Of a stretch of 8,462 bases of DNA, positions 1 through 6,834 are shown one piece after another (position 1 is the first letter of the stretch; the number at the start of each line of letters is the position of its first letter). Position numbers and translations under genes: made by a program. Origin of the DNA: Devosiaceae bacterium (lineage in GTDB: Bacteria; Pseudomonadota; Alphaproteobacteria; Rhizobiales; Devosiaceae); the NCBI GenBank assembly GCA_021648585.1, contig JAKISM010000106.1, positions 1 to 8,462 of the forward strand. Direction: 5' to 3'. The notes beneath the pieces were generated by a model. The model had not been told where the DNA came from, did not search any database, and saw nothing but the letters and a program-made list of their open reading frames with translations.

Positions 1-641
1 AATCAGAATTGCTTGAAGCTATTTCTGGAATGCGCAAGCAATCTAGCGGTGAGATTTTAGTCAATGGAAAAGAAATAATAATAAAAGGCGATGATGGCGC
101 AGCAAAAGTTCGAAAAGCAGGGGTTGCGCATGTGCCAGAAGATAGACAAGAGCAAGGTTTAGTAATTAATTTTGAGCAATGGGAAAATACCATTCTTGGT
201 TATCAGGACGATGATAAATACGGCAAAGGCATGTTCCTATCGATAGATGCTTGTCAAAAAGAAGCGCAAGAACAAATTGAAAATTTTGATATCCGCCCAC
301 CAAATTTCCGCCTAAAGGTGGCTAATTTCTCTGGCGGCAATCAACAAAAAATCGTGCTGGCACGTGAAATATCTCGCGACCCTGAAATATTTATTGTTGG
401 CCAGCCAACAAGAGGAGTTGATATTGGCGCTATTGAGGCCATTCATAATAATATTATTGAAATGCGTGATGCTGGCAAAGCAATTTTACTTATCTCGGTA
501 GAGTTAGATGAAATCCGCTCGCTTAGCGATAGAATTTTGGTGATGTTTGATGGTCATATTGTTGGCGAGGCTGACCCTGAGAAAGTTAGTGAGGGCGATT
601 TGGGACTATTAATGGCAGGGGTGTCGGGGTCGGGAGCGTAA
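1..641 (+). CDS. Nucleoside ABC transporter, ATP-binding protein (3' part)
   Basis: This is the C-terminal ATP-binding domain of a double-domain ATPase that powers nucleoside import at the inner membrane (NupO/YufO-like, related to RbsA/MglA). The 5' end lies outside the window. The frame is open to the first base and begins (Q)SELLEAISGMR, which matches the degenerate P-loop region of second domains in this family. The ABC signature FSGGNQQK is at 327-350; the NQQK ending is typical of sugar/nucleoside importers. The Walker B region reads IFIVGQPTRGVD, with Gln (codon 402-404) where an active ATPase has the catalytic Glu. The usual H-loop His is replaced in LLISVELDE. Both changes are common in second domains of this group, from family knowledge. 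The last residues, GVSGSGA plus the TAA stop, are encoded by a GC-rich repeat (614-653), so the C-terminus looks altered. Two permease genes follow, as expected for this transporter type. Confidence 0.93.
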   Translation, partial: SELLEAISGMRKQSSGEILVNGKEIIIKGDDGAAKVRKAGVAHVPEDRQEQGLVINFEQWENTILGYQDDDKYGKGMFLSIDACQKEAQEQIENFDIRPPNFRLKVANFSGGNQQKIVLAREISRDPEIFIVGQPTRGVDIGAIEAIHNNIIEMRDAGKAILLISVELDEIRSLSDRILVMFDGHIVGEADPEKVSEGDLGLLMAGVSGSGA

Positions 642-653
642 GCGACCAACAGC
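614..653 (+). repeat. GC-rich direct repeat, copy 1 (overlaps ATPase 3' end)
   Basis: This 40-bp unit matches 747-785 at 36 of 40 aligned positions (three substitutions and one extra T). The core runs GGGGTGTCGGGGTCG, then GAGCGTAAGCGACCAAC. Inside it GGTCG (628-632) can pair with CGACC (643-647). An outer pair GGCAGG (614-619) with CCTGCC (653-658) could close a larger hairpin. It overlaps the end of the ATPase gene and provides its last seven codons and the TAA stop (639-641). It is far richer in G+C than the genes around it. It resembles small dispersed palindromic elements, but its family is not recognised. Confidence 0.8.
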
Positions 654-746
654 CTGCCCGTACTAGATATGGGGGCGACAAACATACAGAGGGCTAAACG
701 AATAAAGAGCCATCGAACGAGATTATAGAGTGGAAAAAGAATAAAC

Positions 747-785
747 GGCGGGGGTGTCGGGGTCGAGAGCGAAGCGACCAACGGC
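747..785 (+). repeat. GC-rich direct repeat, copy 2
   Basis: This is the second copy of the unit at 614-653, 133 bp downstream in the same orientation and ending 32 bp before the permease start codon. GGTCG (761-765) and CGACC (775-779) can form the same 5-bp stem around a 9-base loop. It lacks the T that creates the TAA stop in copy 1. The 93 bases between the copies (654-746) and the purine-rich stretch from 786 to 817 show no gene or recognisable promoter. The element could affect mRNA structure between the ATPase and permease genes, but this is inference. Confidence 0.8.
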
Positions 786-817
786 GACAAGAATAAAAAG
801 AAAGAGAAAGAGTATAA

Positions 818-1933
818 ATGAGTATACGTAAACCATTACCACGTTGGGCAGACATAGCGCTTCTTCCAGCACTAAATCTAACGCTTGCCTTTGTAATTTC
901 AGGCTTAGTGGTTTTAATGGTTGGCGAAAACCCATTTGAAGCCATGAAAATTTTGCTTTATGGCGCATTTGGCTATGGTGAAGGCATTGGCTACACGCTT
1001 CATTTTGCTACAAACTTTGTGTTTGCAGGACTAGCTTTTGCTATTGCATCGCACGCTGGACAATTTAATATTGGCGCAGAAGGGCAAGCCTATATTGCAG
1101 GTTTAGGGGCGATTTTAGTTGGTTTGTGGCTAGATCAAACTCATTGGTTATTGGTGTTACCATTAGCAATGTTAGCGGCTGGTGCAATAGGTGGCCTATG
1201 GGGGTTTATTCCGGGTTATCTTGCTGCCAAACGTGGTTCTCACGTGGTCATTACCACCATTATGTTTAATTTTATTGCCGCAGCTATAATGGTTTATATA
1301 TTAAATAATGTGCTTAAACCAGTTGGGAGTATGTCGCCAGAAAGTGCTTCTGTTGTTAATGCTGGTAAAATCCCACAATTACGAGAATTTTGGGATTTCT
1401 TTGGTTACGCACCAGTAAATATAATGTTATTCATTGCTATTATTGTTCTCATCGGAACTTATATATTATTATGGCGCACTGAATTGGGCTACAAAATTAG
1501 AACAATGGGGCAAAACCCAAACGCCGCCCTTTATGCTGGGATTTCAAATTCAAAAATCATTATGATTGCTATGACAATCTCTGGTGCTATTGCTGGTATG
1601 ATTGCAATAAATGAGGTTTTGGGAGTGCAAAATCGCTTAGTAATTGATTTTGTGTTTGGCTATGGTTTTGTTGGCATTGCGGTTGGACTTATGGGGCGCA
1701 ACCACCCAATAGGCATTGCGCTTGCGGCCATTTTATTTGGAGCGCTTTATCAAGGCGGGCTAGAATTAGCCTTTTATATGCCAGCCATTACACGAGAAAT
1801 GATTATAGTTATTCAAGCGCTGGTAATTCTGTTTACAGGCGCAATGGAGGGTCTATTTAGAGCGCCATTAGAGACATTTTTCACCATGCTTGATCTTAAT
1901 AAAAAACCAAAAACTCAAGAGCAGGAGGGTTAA
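818..1933 (+). CDS. Nucleoside ABC transporter permease 1 (NupP/YufP-like)
   Basis: This is one of two integral membrane subunits that form the substrate channel of a nucleoside importer (branched-chain/ribose permease fold, BPD_transp_2 family). At 371 residues it has the usual length. About nine to ten hydrophobic segments are visible, for example near residues 12-34, 91-107, 110-128, 144-164, 198-219, 245-265 and 326-344. Family motifs are FNIGAEGQ (83-90) and RTMGQNPNAALYAGI (228-242); the latter is the cytoplasmic loop expected to contact the ATPase. The hydrophilic tail (NKKPKTQEQEG) is short. The ATG at 818 precedes a sequence typical of the family N-terminus. Its Shine-Dalgarno is weak and purine-rich (about 801-812, GAGAAAGAG). 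The stop codon touches the start of the second permease, so the two are probably translationally coupled. Confidence 0.95.
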   Translation: MSIRKPLPRWADIALLPALNLTLAFVISGLVVLMVGENPFEAMKILLYGAFGYGEGIGYTLHFATNFVFAGLAFAIASHAGQFNIGAEGQAYIAGLGAILVGLWLDQTHWLLVLPLAMLAAGAIGGLWGFIPGYLAAKRGSHVVITTIMFNFIAAAIMVYILNNVLKPVGSMSPESASVVNAGKIPQLREFWDFFGYAPVNIMLFIAIIVLIGTYILLWRTELGYKIRTMGQNPNAALYAGISNSKIIMIAMTISGAIAGMIAINEVLGVQNRLVIDFVFGYGFVGIAVGLMGRNHPIGIALAAILFGALYQGGLELAFYMPAITREMIIVIQALVILFTGAMEGLFRAPLETFFTMLDLNKKPKTQEQEG

Positions 1934-2905
1934 ATGGATATTTTTAATAATTTAATCTTTTTACTAGATTCAATGGTTCGGCTAACCGTACCGCTTTTAT
2001 TGGCAGCATTAGCAGGGCTTTATTCTGAGCGCTCAGGGGTTTTTGATATTGGCCTAGAGGGTAAAATGCTAGCTGGTGCATTTGGTGCAGCAAGCATTGC
2101 TTATCTTACTGGCAATATGTGGCTTGGCATGTTTGCAGGTATTGGCATTGGTATTGTGATGGCGCTTATTCATGGCATTGCCTCAATCACTTTTCGTGGC
2201 AATCAAATTATTGCAGGGGTTGCGATAAATTTCCTAGCCGCAGGTCTTACCGTATTTTTGGGACAGTCTTGGTTTAAGCAAGGTGGTAATACTCCAGCCT
2301 TGCCCGAGGGTGGCAGATTTTTAGCAATAGAGTTACCATTTGCCGATGCGCTTAAAGATGTGCCAATCATTGGCCCTATATATTACGAGTTAATTTCAGG
2401 GCATAATATTATTGTCTATATTGCATTTGCGATGGTGCCTTTTACCTATTGGCTATTATTCAAAACAAGGTTTGGCTTGCGCTTGCGAGCAGTTGGTGAA
2501 AATCCAAAGGCTGTTGATACGGCTGGTATAAATGTAAATCTTATGCGCTTTAAGGCAGTGCTAATTTGTGGTGCTTTAACTGGATTAGCAGGCGCTTATC
2601 TCTCTATTGCCCTTTCAGCAGGCTTTGTTAAAAACATGACCGCAGGCATGGGCTTTATTGCATTAGCGGCACTTATTTTTGCCAAATGGCGGCCATTATA
2701 TGTGCTTTATGCAACGCTTTTATTTGGTTTCTTAAACGCATCACAAATCCGCTTGCAAGGGGTTGAGTTGCCAATTATTGGTGAAGTTCCAGTGCAAGCA
2801 ATTCAAGCATTGCCTTATATTTTAACTGTGGTGCTACTAGCTGGCTTTATCGGTAAAGCAGTAGGGCCAAAAGCAGGCGGTATCCCTTACGTTAAGGAGC
2901 GCTAA
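1934..2905 (+). CDS. Nucleoside ABC transporter permease 2 (NupQ/YufQ-like)
   Basis: This is the second membrane subunit of the same importer, 323 residues, expected to pair with the preceding permease as a heterodimer. Motifs parallel those of its partner: FDIGLEGK (37-44) and LRAVGENPKAVDTAGI (184-199). Hydrophobic segments are seen near residues 15-30, 45-80 (two), 92-110, 157-175, 205-228, 238-270 (two) and 290-308. The ATG follows the TAA of permease 1 with no intervening base. A strong AGGAGG (1923-1928) lies inside the end of the upstream gene, 5 bases before the ATG, which supports the start and coupled translation. The gene ends two bases before cdd. Its substrate is not readable from sequence; nucleosides are inferred from family and from the neighbouring salvage enzymes. 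Confidence 0.95.
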   Translation: MDIFNNLIFLLDSMVRLTVPLLLAALAGLYSERSGVFDIGLEGKMLAGAFGAASIAYLTGNMWLGMFAGIGIGIVMALIHGIASITFRGNQIIAGVAINFLAAGLTVFLGQSWFKQGGNTPALPEGGRFLAIELPFADALKDVPIIGPIYYELISGHNIIVYIAFAMVPFTYWLLFKTRFGLRLRAVGENPKAVDTAGINVNLMRFKAVLICGALTGLAGAYLSIALSAGFVKNMTAGMGFIALAALIFAKWRPLYVLYATLLFGFLNASQIRLQGVELPIIGEVPVQAIQALPYILTVVLLAGFIGKAVGPKAGGIPYVKER

Positions 2906-2907
2906 AT

Positions 2908-3330
2908 ATGACAGAAAACTTTACAAAAATTGATAAAGCATTATTTGCTGGTGCGAAAGCCGTGCGAGAAAATGCCCATGTGCCCTATTCCAACTTTAAG
3001 GTTGGGGCGGCAATATTAGCTGAGGACGGCAATATTTATACTTGTTGCAACGTAGAAAATGCCGCCTACCCGCAATCTGTTTGCGCAGAAGCAGGTGCAA
3101 TTTCAACAATGATTGCTAATGGGCAAAATAAAATAAAACGCCTCTATGTAATTGGTACGGGCGTTGAGCCAGTTATGCCATGTGGGGGCTGTCGTCAAAA
3201 AATACGTGAATTTGCAGATCAAGATGTGGTAATTATTTCACATGGAATAGATGGCGAACCACTAGCTTTAACGCTTGAGCAATTATTACCCTATTCATTT
3301 GGCCCTGAAAATTTGCAGGTTATAAAATGA
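2908..3330 (+). CDS. cdd: Cytidine deaminase
   Basis: This zinc enzyme hydrolyses cytidine and deoxycytidine to uridine and deoxyuridine plus ammonia in the cytoplasm. At 140 residues it is the small homotetrameric type (compare B. subtilis Cdd). The full active site is visible: CNVENAAYP (47-55) binds the ribose, Cys59 with the proton-shuttling Glu61 lies in CAEAGA, and PCGGCRQ (91-97) supplies Cys92 and Cys95. The three cysteines are the zinc ligands of this class. VPYSNFKVGAA near residues 25-35 is also typical. The ATG has a good AAGGAG (2894-2899) 8 bases upstream, inside the permease 2 gene. The stop overlaps the deoC start in ATGA (3327-3330). Placed between importer and deo genes, it feeds deoxycytidine into the DeoA route. 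Confidence 0.97.
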   Translation: MTENFTKIDKALFAGAKAVRENAHVPYSNFKVGAAILAEDGNIYTCCNVENAAYPQSVCAEAGAISTMIANGQNKIKRLYVIGTGVEPVMPCGGCRQKIREFADQDVVIISHGIDGEPLALTLEQLLPYSFGPENLQVIK

Positions 3331-4312
3331 GCCTAGAAATTGTGAAAAATAACATCGAAATAACACACCAGCGCAATCCGAGTTTTACTCTTGATTTAGA
3401 TTGGGTAGAGCAAGTGGTGATGAACCGCTCAGCACTTGAACGCCGAGCCGCTTCGATTGGCACAAGGCGCTCAGTTAAAAAACAACATCAAGCGGCATGG
3501 CTATTAAAAGCCATAACGCTTATTGATTTAACTAGCTAAATTCCGATGATACTGATGGTCGCATAAAACGACTTTGTGCCAAAGCAAAAAACCCAGTTCG
3601 CCATGAAATTCTAGCGGCACTTGGAGTTGAAGAATTAAATATAAAACCGGGTGCGGTTTGTGTTTATTACCCCTTTATCAAAACTGCCGTGAAAGAACTT
3701 GCAGGGACAAATATTCCAGTTGCCGCCGTTTCAACTGCTTTCCCGCATGGTTTAGCACCGCTAAAAAGCAAGCTGATGGAAATAAAAGAATCAGTGAAAG
3801 CGGGGGCAAAAGAAATTGATATTGTAATTGAAAGAAGGCAAGTTTTGCTTGGTGATTGGGTCGGGCTTTATAAGCAAATGCAAGCCTATCGTGAAGCATG
3901 TGGTGATGCCCACATGAAAACAATTTTAGGTACTGGTGAATTAGCGACCCAAACAAATGTCGCAAAAGCAAGTCTAGTTTGCATGTTAGCAGGGGCTGAT
4001 TTTATCAAAACCTCAACAGGCAAAGAAAAGACCAATGCCAATCTTGTAACATCATTAAGCATGGTGCGCATGATAAGAGAATTTTATGAAAAAACTGGTG
4101 TTGAAATTGGCTATAAACCAGCAGGCGGTATTTCAACTGCCAAAGACGCACTTACCTATATGAGCCTAATAAAAGAAGAATTGGGCACAAAATGGCTAGA
4201 GCCACATCTATTTCGCTTTGGCGCATCTAGCCTATTAACCGATATTGAACGCCAGTTAGAGCATTGCGCAACAGGGCGCTATGCAGTCGATTATCACCAG
4301 CCATTAGTTTAG
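3327..4312 (+). pseudogene. deoC: Deoxyribose-phosphate aldolase, split by a frameshift
   Basis: DeoC cleaves 2-deoxyribose-5-phosphate to glyceraldehyde-3-phosphate and acetaldehyde through a lysine Schiff base in a TIM barrel. The first 70 codons (3327-3536, ending LIDLTS) run into TAA at 3537-3539. Homology resumes one frame back from 3536, reading LNSDDTDGRIKRLC and on to the stop at 4310-4312. Restoring one base (for example AGC CTA at 3534-3538) gives a 328-residue protein of the long, human-DERA-like form. In it Asp165 (EIDIVI), Lys228 (FIKTSTGK, Schiff base) and Lys264 (GYKPAGG) have the same mutual spacing as human Asp155, Lys218 and Lys254. The ATG overlaps the cdd stop, with AGG at 3317-3319 upstream. 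As written, no functional aldolase is made: the first fragment lacks the catalytic residues, and the second has no credible start. It may be a real mutation or a sequencing error; all else looks intact. Confidence 0.9.
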
Positions 4313-4314
4313 GA
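4311..4314 (+). promoter_or_regulatory. Ribosome binding site for the GTG start of the aldehyde dehydrogenase
   Basis: AGGA overlaps the deoC stop codon and sits 7 bases before GTG at 4322. No ATG is available nearby in this frame, and the protein read from the GTG begins with the family-like MDIKEIFENLDYG. This supports the GTG start and translation coupled to deoC. Confidence 0.6.
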
Positions 4315-4321
4315 TTTACAA

Positions 4322-6697
4322 GTGGATATAAAAGAAATTTTTGAAAATCTTGATTATGGGACAGCGCCCGAAGACGCAAAGCAGGCGCAAAATTGGCTTG
4401 ATGAACACGGGCGCAAATTTGGGCATTTTATCAATGGCGAATTCACCAAGCCAAGTAAATTATTTGCCTCAAATAATCCAGCAACTGGTGATGAATTAGC
4501 AAAAATTTCTAATGGCACAAAACAAGACGTAAATAATGCCGTAAAGGCAGCAAATGAGGCTTTTCCTAAATGGAGTGCCTTATCAGGTTTTGAAAGAGCA
4601 AAATATCTTTATGCTATTGCTCGCCTAATTCAAAAAAACGCACGCCTATTTGCAGTGCTTGAAACTCTTGATAATGGCAAGCCAATTCGTGAAAGCCGTG
4701 ATGCTGATATCCCGCTTACCATTCGTCATTTTTATCACCATGCAGGCTGGGCGCAAAATATAAATAAAGAATTTCCAGAACAAATTCCCTATGGTGTTTG
4801 CGGACAAATTATCCCATGGAATTTCCCGCTTTTAATGTTGGCGTGGAAAATAGCCCCAGCGCTTGCCGCAGGAAATTGCGTGGTGCTAAAACCTGCTGAA
4901 TATACCCCATTAACTGCGCTACTTTTTGCTCAAATTTGCGTTGCGGCAGGTCTGCCCAAGGGTGTAGTAAACATTGTAACGGGAGATGGCACAACAGGCG
5001 CTTTTATTGCTGAGCATGAAGATATTGATAAAATCGCTTTTACTGGCTCAACAAAGGTTGGCAAAATAATAAGAAAAGCAACGGCTGGAACAGGCAAAGG
5101 GCTTTCATTAGAATTGGGAGGCAAAAGCCCATTTATCGTGTTTGAAGATGCAGATATTGATAGCGCCATTGAGGGGGTAGTTGATGCCATTTGGTTTAAT
5201 CAAGGCGAGGTCTGTTGCGCTGGCTCACGCCTTTTAGTGCAAGAAAGCATTGAGAAAAAATTCATCAAAAAACTAAAAGCCAGAATGGATAAGTTGCGAG
5301 TAGGATCACCGCTTGATAAATCAATAGATATTGGGGCGATAGTTGATATTGCTCAGGTAAAAAATATTCAGTCCTTATTAGAAAAAGGCAAAGAAGAGGG
5401 TGGCAATTTTTATGAGAGCAAAGGCAAATTACCCAATATTGGTCATTATATAAAACCAACTCTAATAAGCGATATCTCCCCTTCACACCCATTAGTTCAG
5501 GCAGAGATTTTTGGCCCCATATTAGTTGCCATGTCTTTTCGCAATCCCGATGAGGCGGTAGCATTAGCTAATAATTCTATATTTGGATTGGCGGCTTCTG
5601 TGTGGAGTGAAAATCTAAACCTAGCACTTGATATTGTGCCACGCCTTAAGGCAGGAGTTATATGGGTAAATTGCGCCACACAATTTGACGCTTCAGTTGG
5701 TTTTGGCGGATATAAACAAAGCGGCTTTGGGCGTGAAGGCGGCGCTGAAGGCATGAGCGCCTATCTAAAACCTGCATTTGAAAGCAAGTTAAAGCCGCAA
5801 ATATTAGAGAAAAGCCAAAGTGCTAAAAAAGTAAAAGCAAACCCTATTTCTACAATAGATAAAACCACCAAAATGTTCATTGGCGGCAAGCAGGTGCGAG
5901 GTGATAGCGGTTATTCTTTAGATGTTAAAAATGCAAATGGGCAAAATATTGCACAAGTCTGTGCAGGCAATCGCAAAGATATCCGTAACGCAGTTGAAGC
6001 GGCAAGAAAAGGCTTATCTTGGGGAGATAAAACGGCACATTTACGAGCGCAAATTATTTATTATTTAGCTGAAAATCTTGATTATCGTAAAGATGAATTT
6101 GCAACACGAATTTCTCAATCAACTGGTGCAAGTGCTACTAAAGCTAAGCGTGAAGTTGAGCTCTCGATTGAGCGATTATTTGCCTTTGCTGGCATGGCAG
6201 ATAAATATGATGGCAAAGTGCATAATCCACCAATGCGAGCCATTGCTATGGCAATGAATGAGCCTATTGGAGTTATCGGAATTTGCGCACCAGATAAAAA
6301 TCCGCTTTTGGGCGCTATTTCAATGCTTGCCCCTGCTATTGCAATGGGTAATTGCGTAAATATTGTGCCATCAAACATTGCGCCAAATATTATGAGCGAG
6401 TTTTATCAAATAATTGAAACTTCAGACGTTCCTGCTGGAGTTATTAATATTATTACTGGTGATAAAAATGAATTGGGCATGGTGTTAAGCGAACATGATG
6501 GCGTTGATGCAATGTGGTTCGCAGGATCGCTTGAACAATCAATAAAAATAGAAGCCGCATCCGCTCATAACCTCAAACAAACTTGGGTAAGTCGTGGCTT
6601 AAATTATAATTGGCATGATAATGACATAATGGGAGGCGATTATTTCCTTAAAAGATCTGTGCAGGTGAAAAATGTGTGGGTGCCTTATGGGGTTTAA
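4322..6697 (+). CDS. Two-domain aldehyde dehydrogenase of the deoxyribose pathway
   Basis: This is a 791-residue protein with an intact aldehyde dehydrogenase domain (about 30-490) followed by a truncated second one (about 510-791). In the first domain Asn167 (PWNFPLL), Lys190 (VLKPAEYTP), FTGSTKVG (240-247, NAD-binding), Glu264 (LELGGKSP) and the nucleophile Cys298 (NQGEVCCAGS) are all present, so it should be active. The second domain resembles the N-terminal, cofactor-binding half of the fold. It starts near TKMFIGGKQ, has degenerate NAD motifs (IVPSN in place of the Lys motif), and lacks ELGGK and the catalytic Cys. This fused architecture occurs beside deoC in alphaproteobacteria (recalled family knowledge). 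Its likely substrate is the acetaldehyde released by DeoC, giving acetate and NADH; that is inferred from context. The GTG start is 9 bp after deoC. The second domain may be structural; its role is unknown to me. Confidence 0.9.
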   Translation: MDIKEIFENLDYGTAPEDAKQAQNWLDEHGRKFGHFINGEFTKPSKLFASNNPATGDELAKISNGTKQDVNNAVKAANEAFPKWSALSGFERAKYLYAIARLIQKNARLFAVLETLDNGKPIRESRDADIPLTIRHFYHHAGWAQNINKEFPEQIPYGVCGQIIPWNFPLLMLAWKIAPALAAGNCVVLKPAEYTPLTALLFAQICVAAGLPKGVVNIVTGDGTTGAFIAEHEDIDKIAFTGSTKVGKIIRKATAGTGKGLSLELGGKSPFIVFEDADIDSAIEGVVDAIWFNQGEVCCAGSRLLVQESIEKKFIKKLKARMDKLRVGSPLDKSIDIGAIVDIAQVKNIQSLLEKGKEEGGNFYESKGKLPNIGHYIKPTLISDISPSHPLVQAEIFGPILVAMSFRNPDEAVALANNSIFGLAASVWSENLNLALDIVPRLKAGVIWVNCATQFDASVGFGGYKQSGFGREGGAEGMSAYLKPAFESKLKPQILEKSQSAKKVKANPISTIDKTTKMFIGGKQVRGDSGYSLDVKNANGQNIAQVCAGNRKDIRNAVEAARKGLSWGDKTAHLRAQIIYYLAENLDYRKDEFATRISQSTGASATKAKREVELSIERLFAFAGMADKYDGKVHNPPMRAIAMAMNEPIGVIGICAPDKNPLLGAISMLAPAIAMGNCVNIVPSNIAPNIMSEFYQIIETSDVPAGVINIITGDKNELGMVLSEHDGVDAMWFAGSLEQSIKIEAASAHNLKQTWVSRGLNYNWHDNDIMGGDYFLKRSVQVKNVWVPYGV

Positions 6698-6746
6698 AAT
6701 TGCTCGGTTGAGCTGTTCTTAAAGCACACTCAGCCACGCACTAAAT

Positions 6747-6802
6747 TGTCATCCTGAACGAAAGTGAAGGATCTAAGATCTTTCGCTACGCTCAAGATGA
6801 CA
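6747..6802 (+). repeat. Imperfect 56-bp palindrome between aldehyde dehydrogenase and deoA
   Basis: The arms TGTCATCCTGAACGAAAG... and ...CGCTCAAGATGACA are near reverse complements across about 28 bases each, with a few mismatches and one gap. They fold around GGATCTAAGATC with almost no loop. The motif resembles the widespread palindromic repeat of the form TCATCCTGAGCGAAGCGAAG found dispersed in several bacterial genomes (recalled, not checked). No T-run follows on the + strand, so it is not a standard terminator. It fills much of the 137-bp gap and could act as an mRNA processing or stability element within the operon. Confidence 0.8.
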
Positions 6803-6834
6803 TAGAAAATATTATCAAAAAAGAGAAAAACAAA

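Noticed and set aside
614..785. CRISPR-like repeat pair
   Set aside because: There are only two copies, with a 93-bp separation, internal differences, and one copy inside a coding end. There is no array or cas gene.
554..968. Reverse-strand open frames of about 80 codons across the ATPase-permease gap
   Set aside because: They overlap clear + strand genes, have low-complexity sequence with repeated PDTP-like peptides produced only by the GC-rich repeats, and match no family I know.
3527..3545. Programmed -1 ribosomal frameshifting in deoC
   Set aside because: No X-XXY-YYZ slippery heptamer is present at the switch point (ACT AGC TAA), and no strong downstream stem is evident. A one-base deletion or sequencing error explains it better.
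3689..4312. A separate short aldolase gene starting at the GTG at 3689
   Set aside because: The homology to DeoC continues upstream in the same frame to 3536, there is no ribosome binding site before this GTG, and a start here would lose the first part of the barrel.
5265..5564. Reverse-strand open frame of 99 codons inside the aldehyde dehydrogenase gene
   Set aside because: It lies wholly within a well-conserved + strand domain and has no recognisable motifs.
6747..6802. Rho-independent terminator after the aldehyde dehydrogenase gene
   Set aside because: The palindrome is not followed by a run of T on the + strand; the following bases are A-rich, and the pathway continues directly downstream.
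6803..6834. Promoter for deoA with TATTAT (6810-6815) as -10
   Set aside because: No matching -35 is found about 17 bases upstream, and such AT-rich hexamers occur by chance in this sequence.
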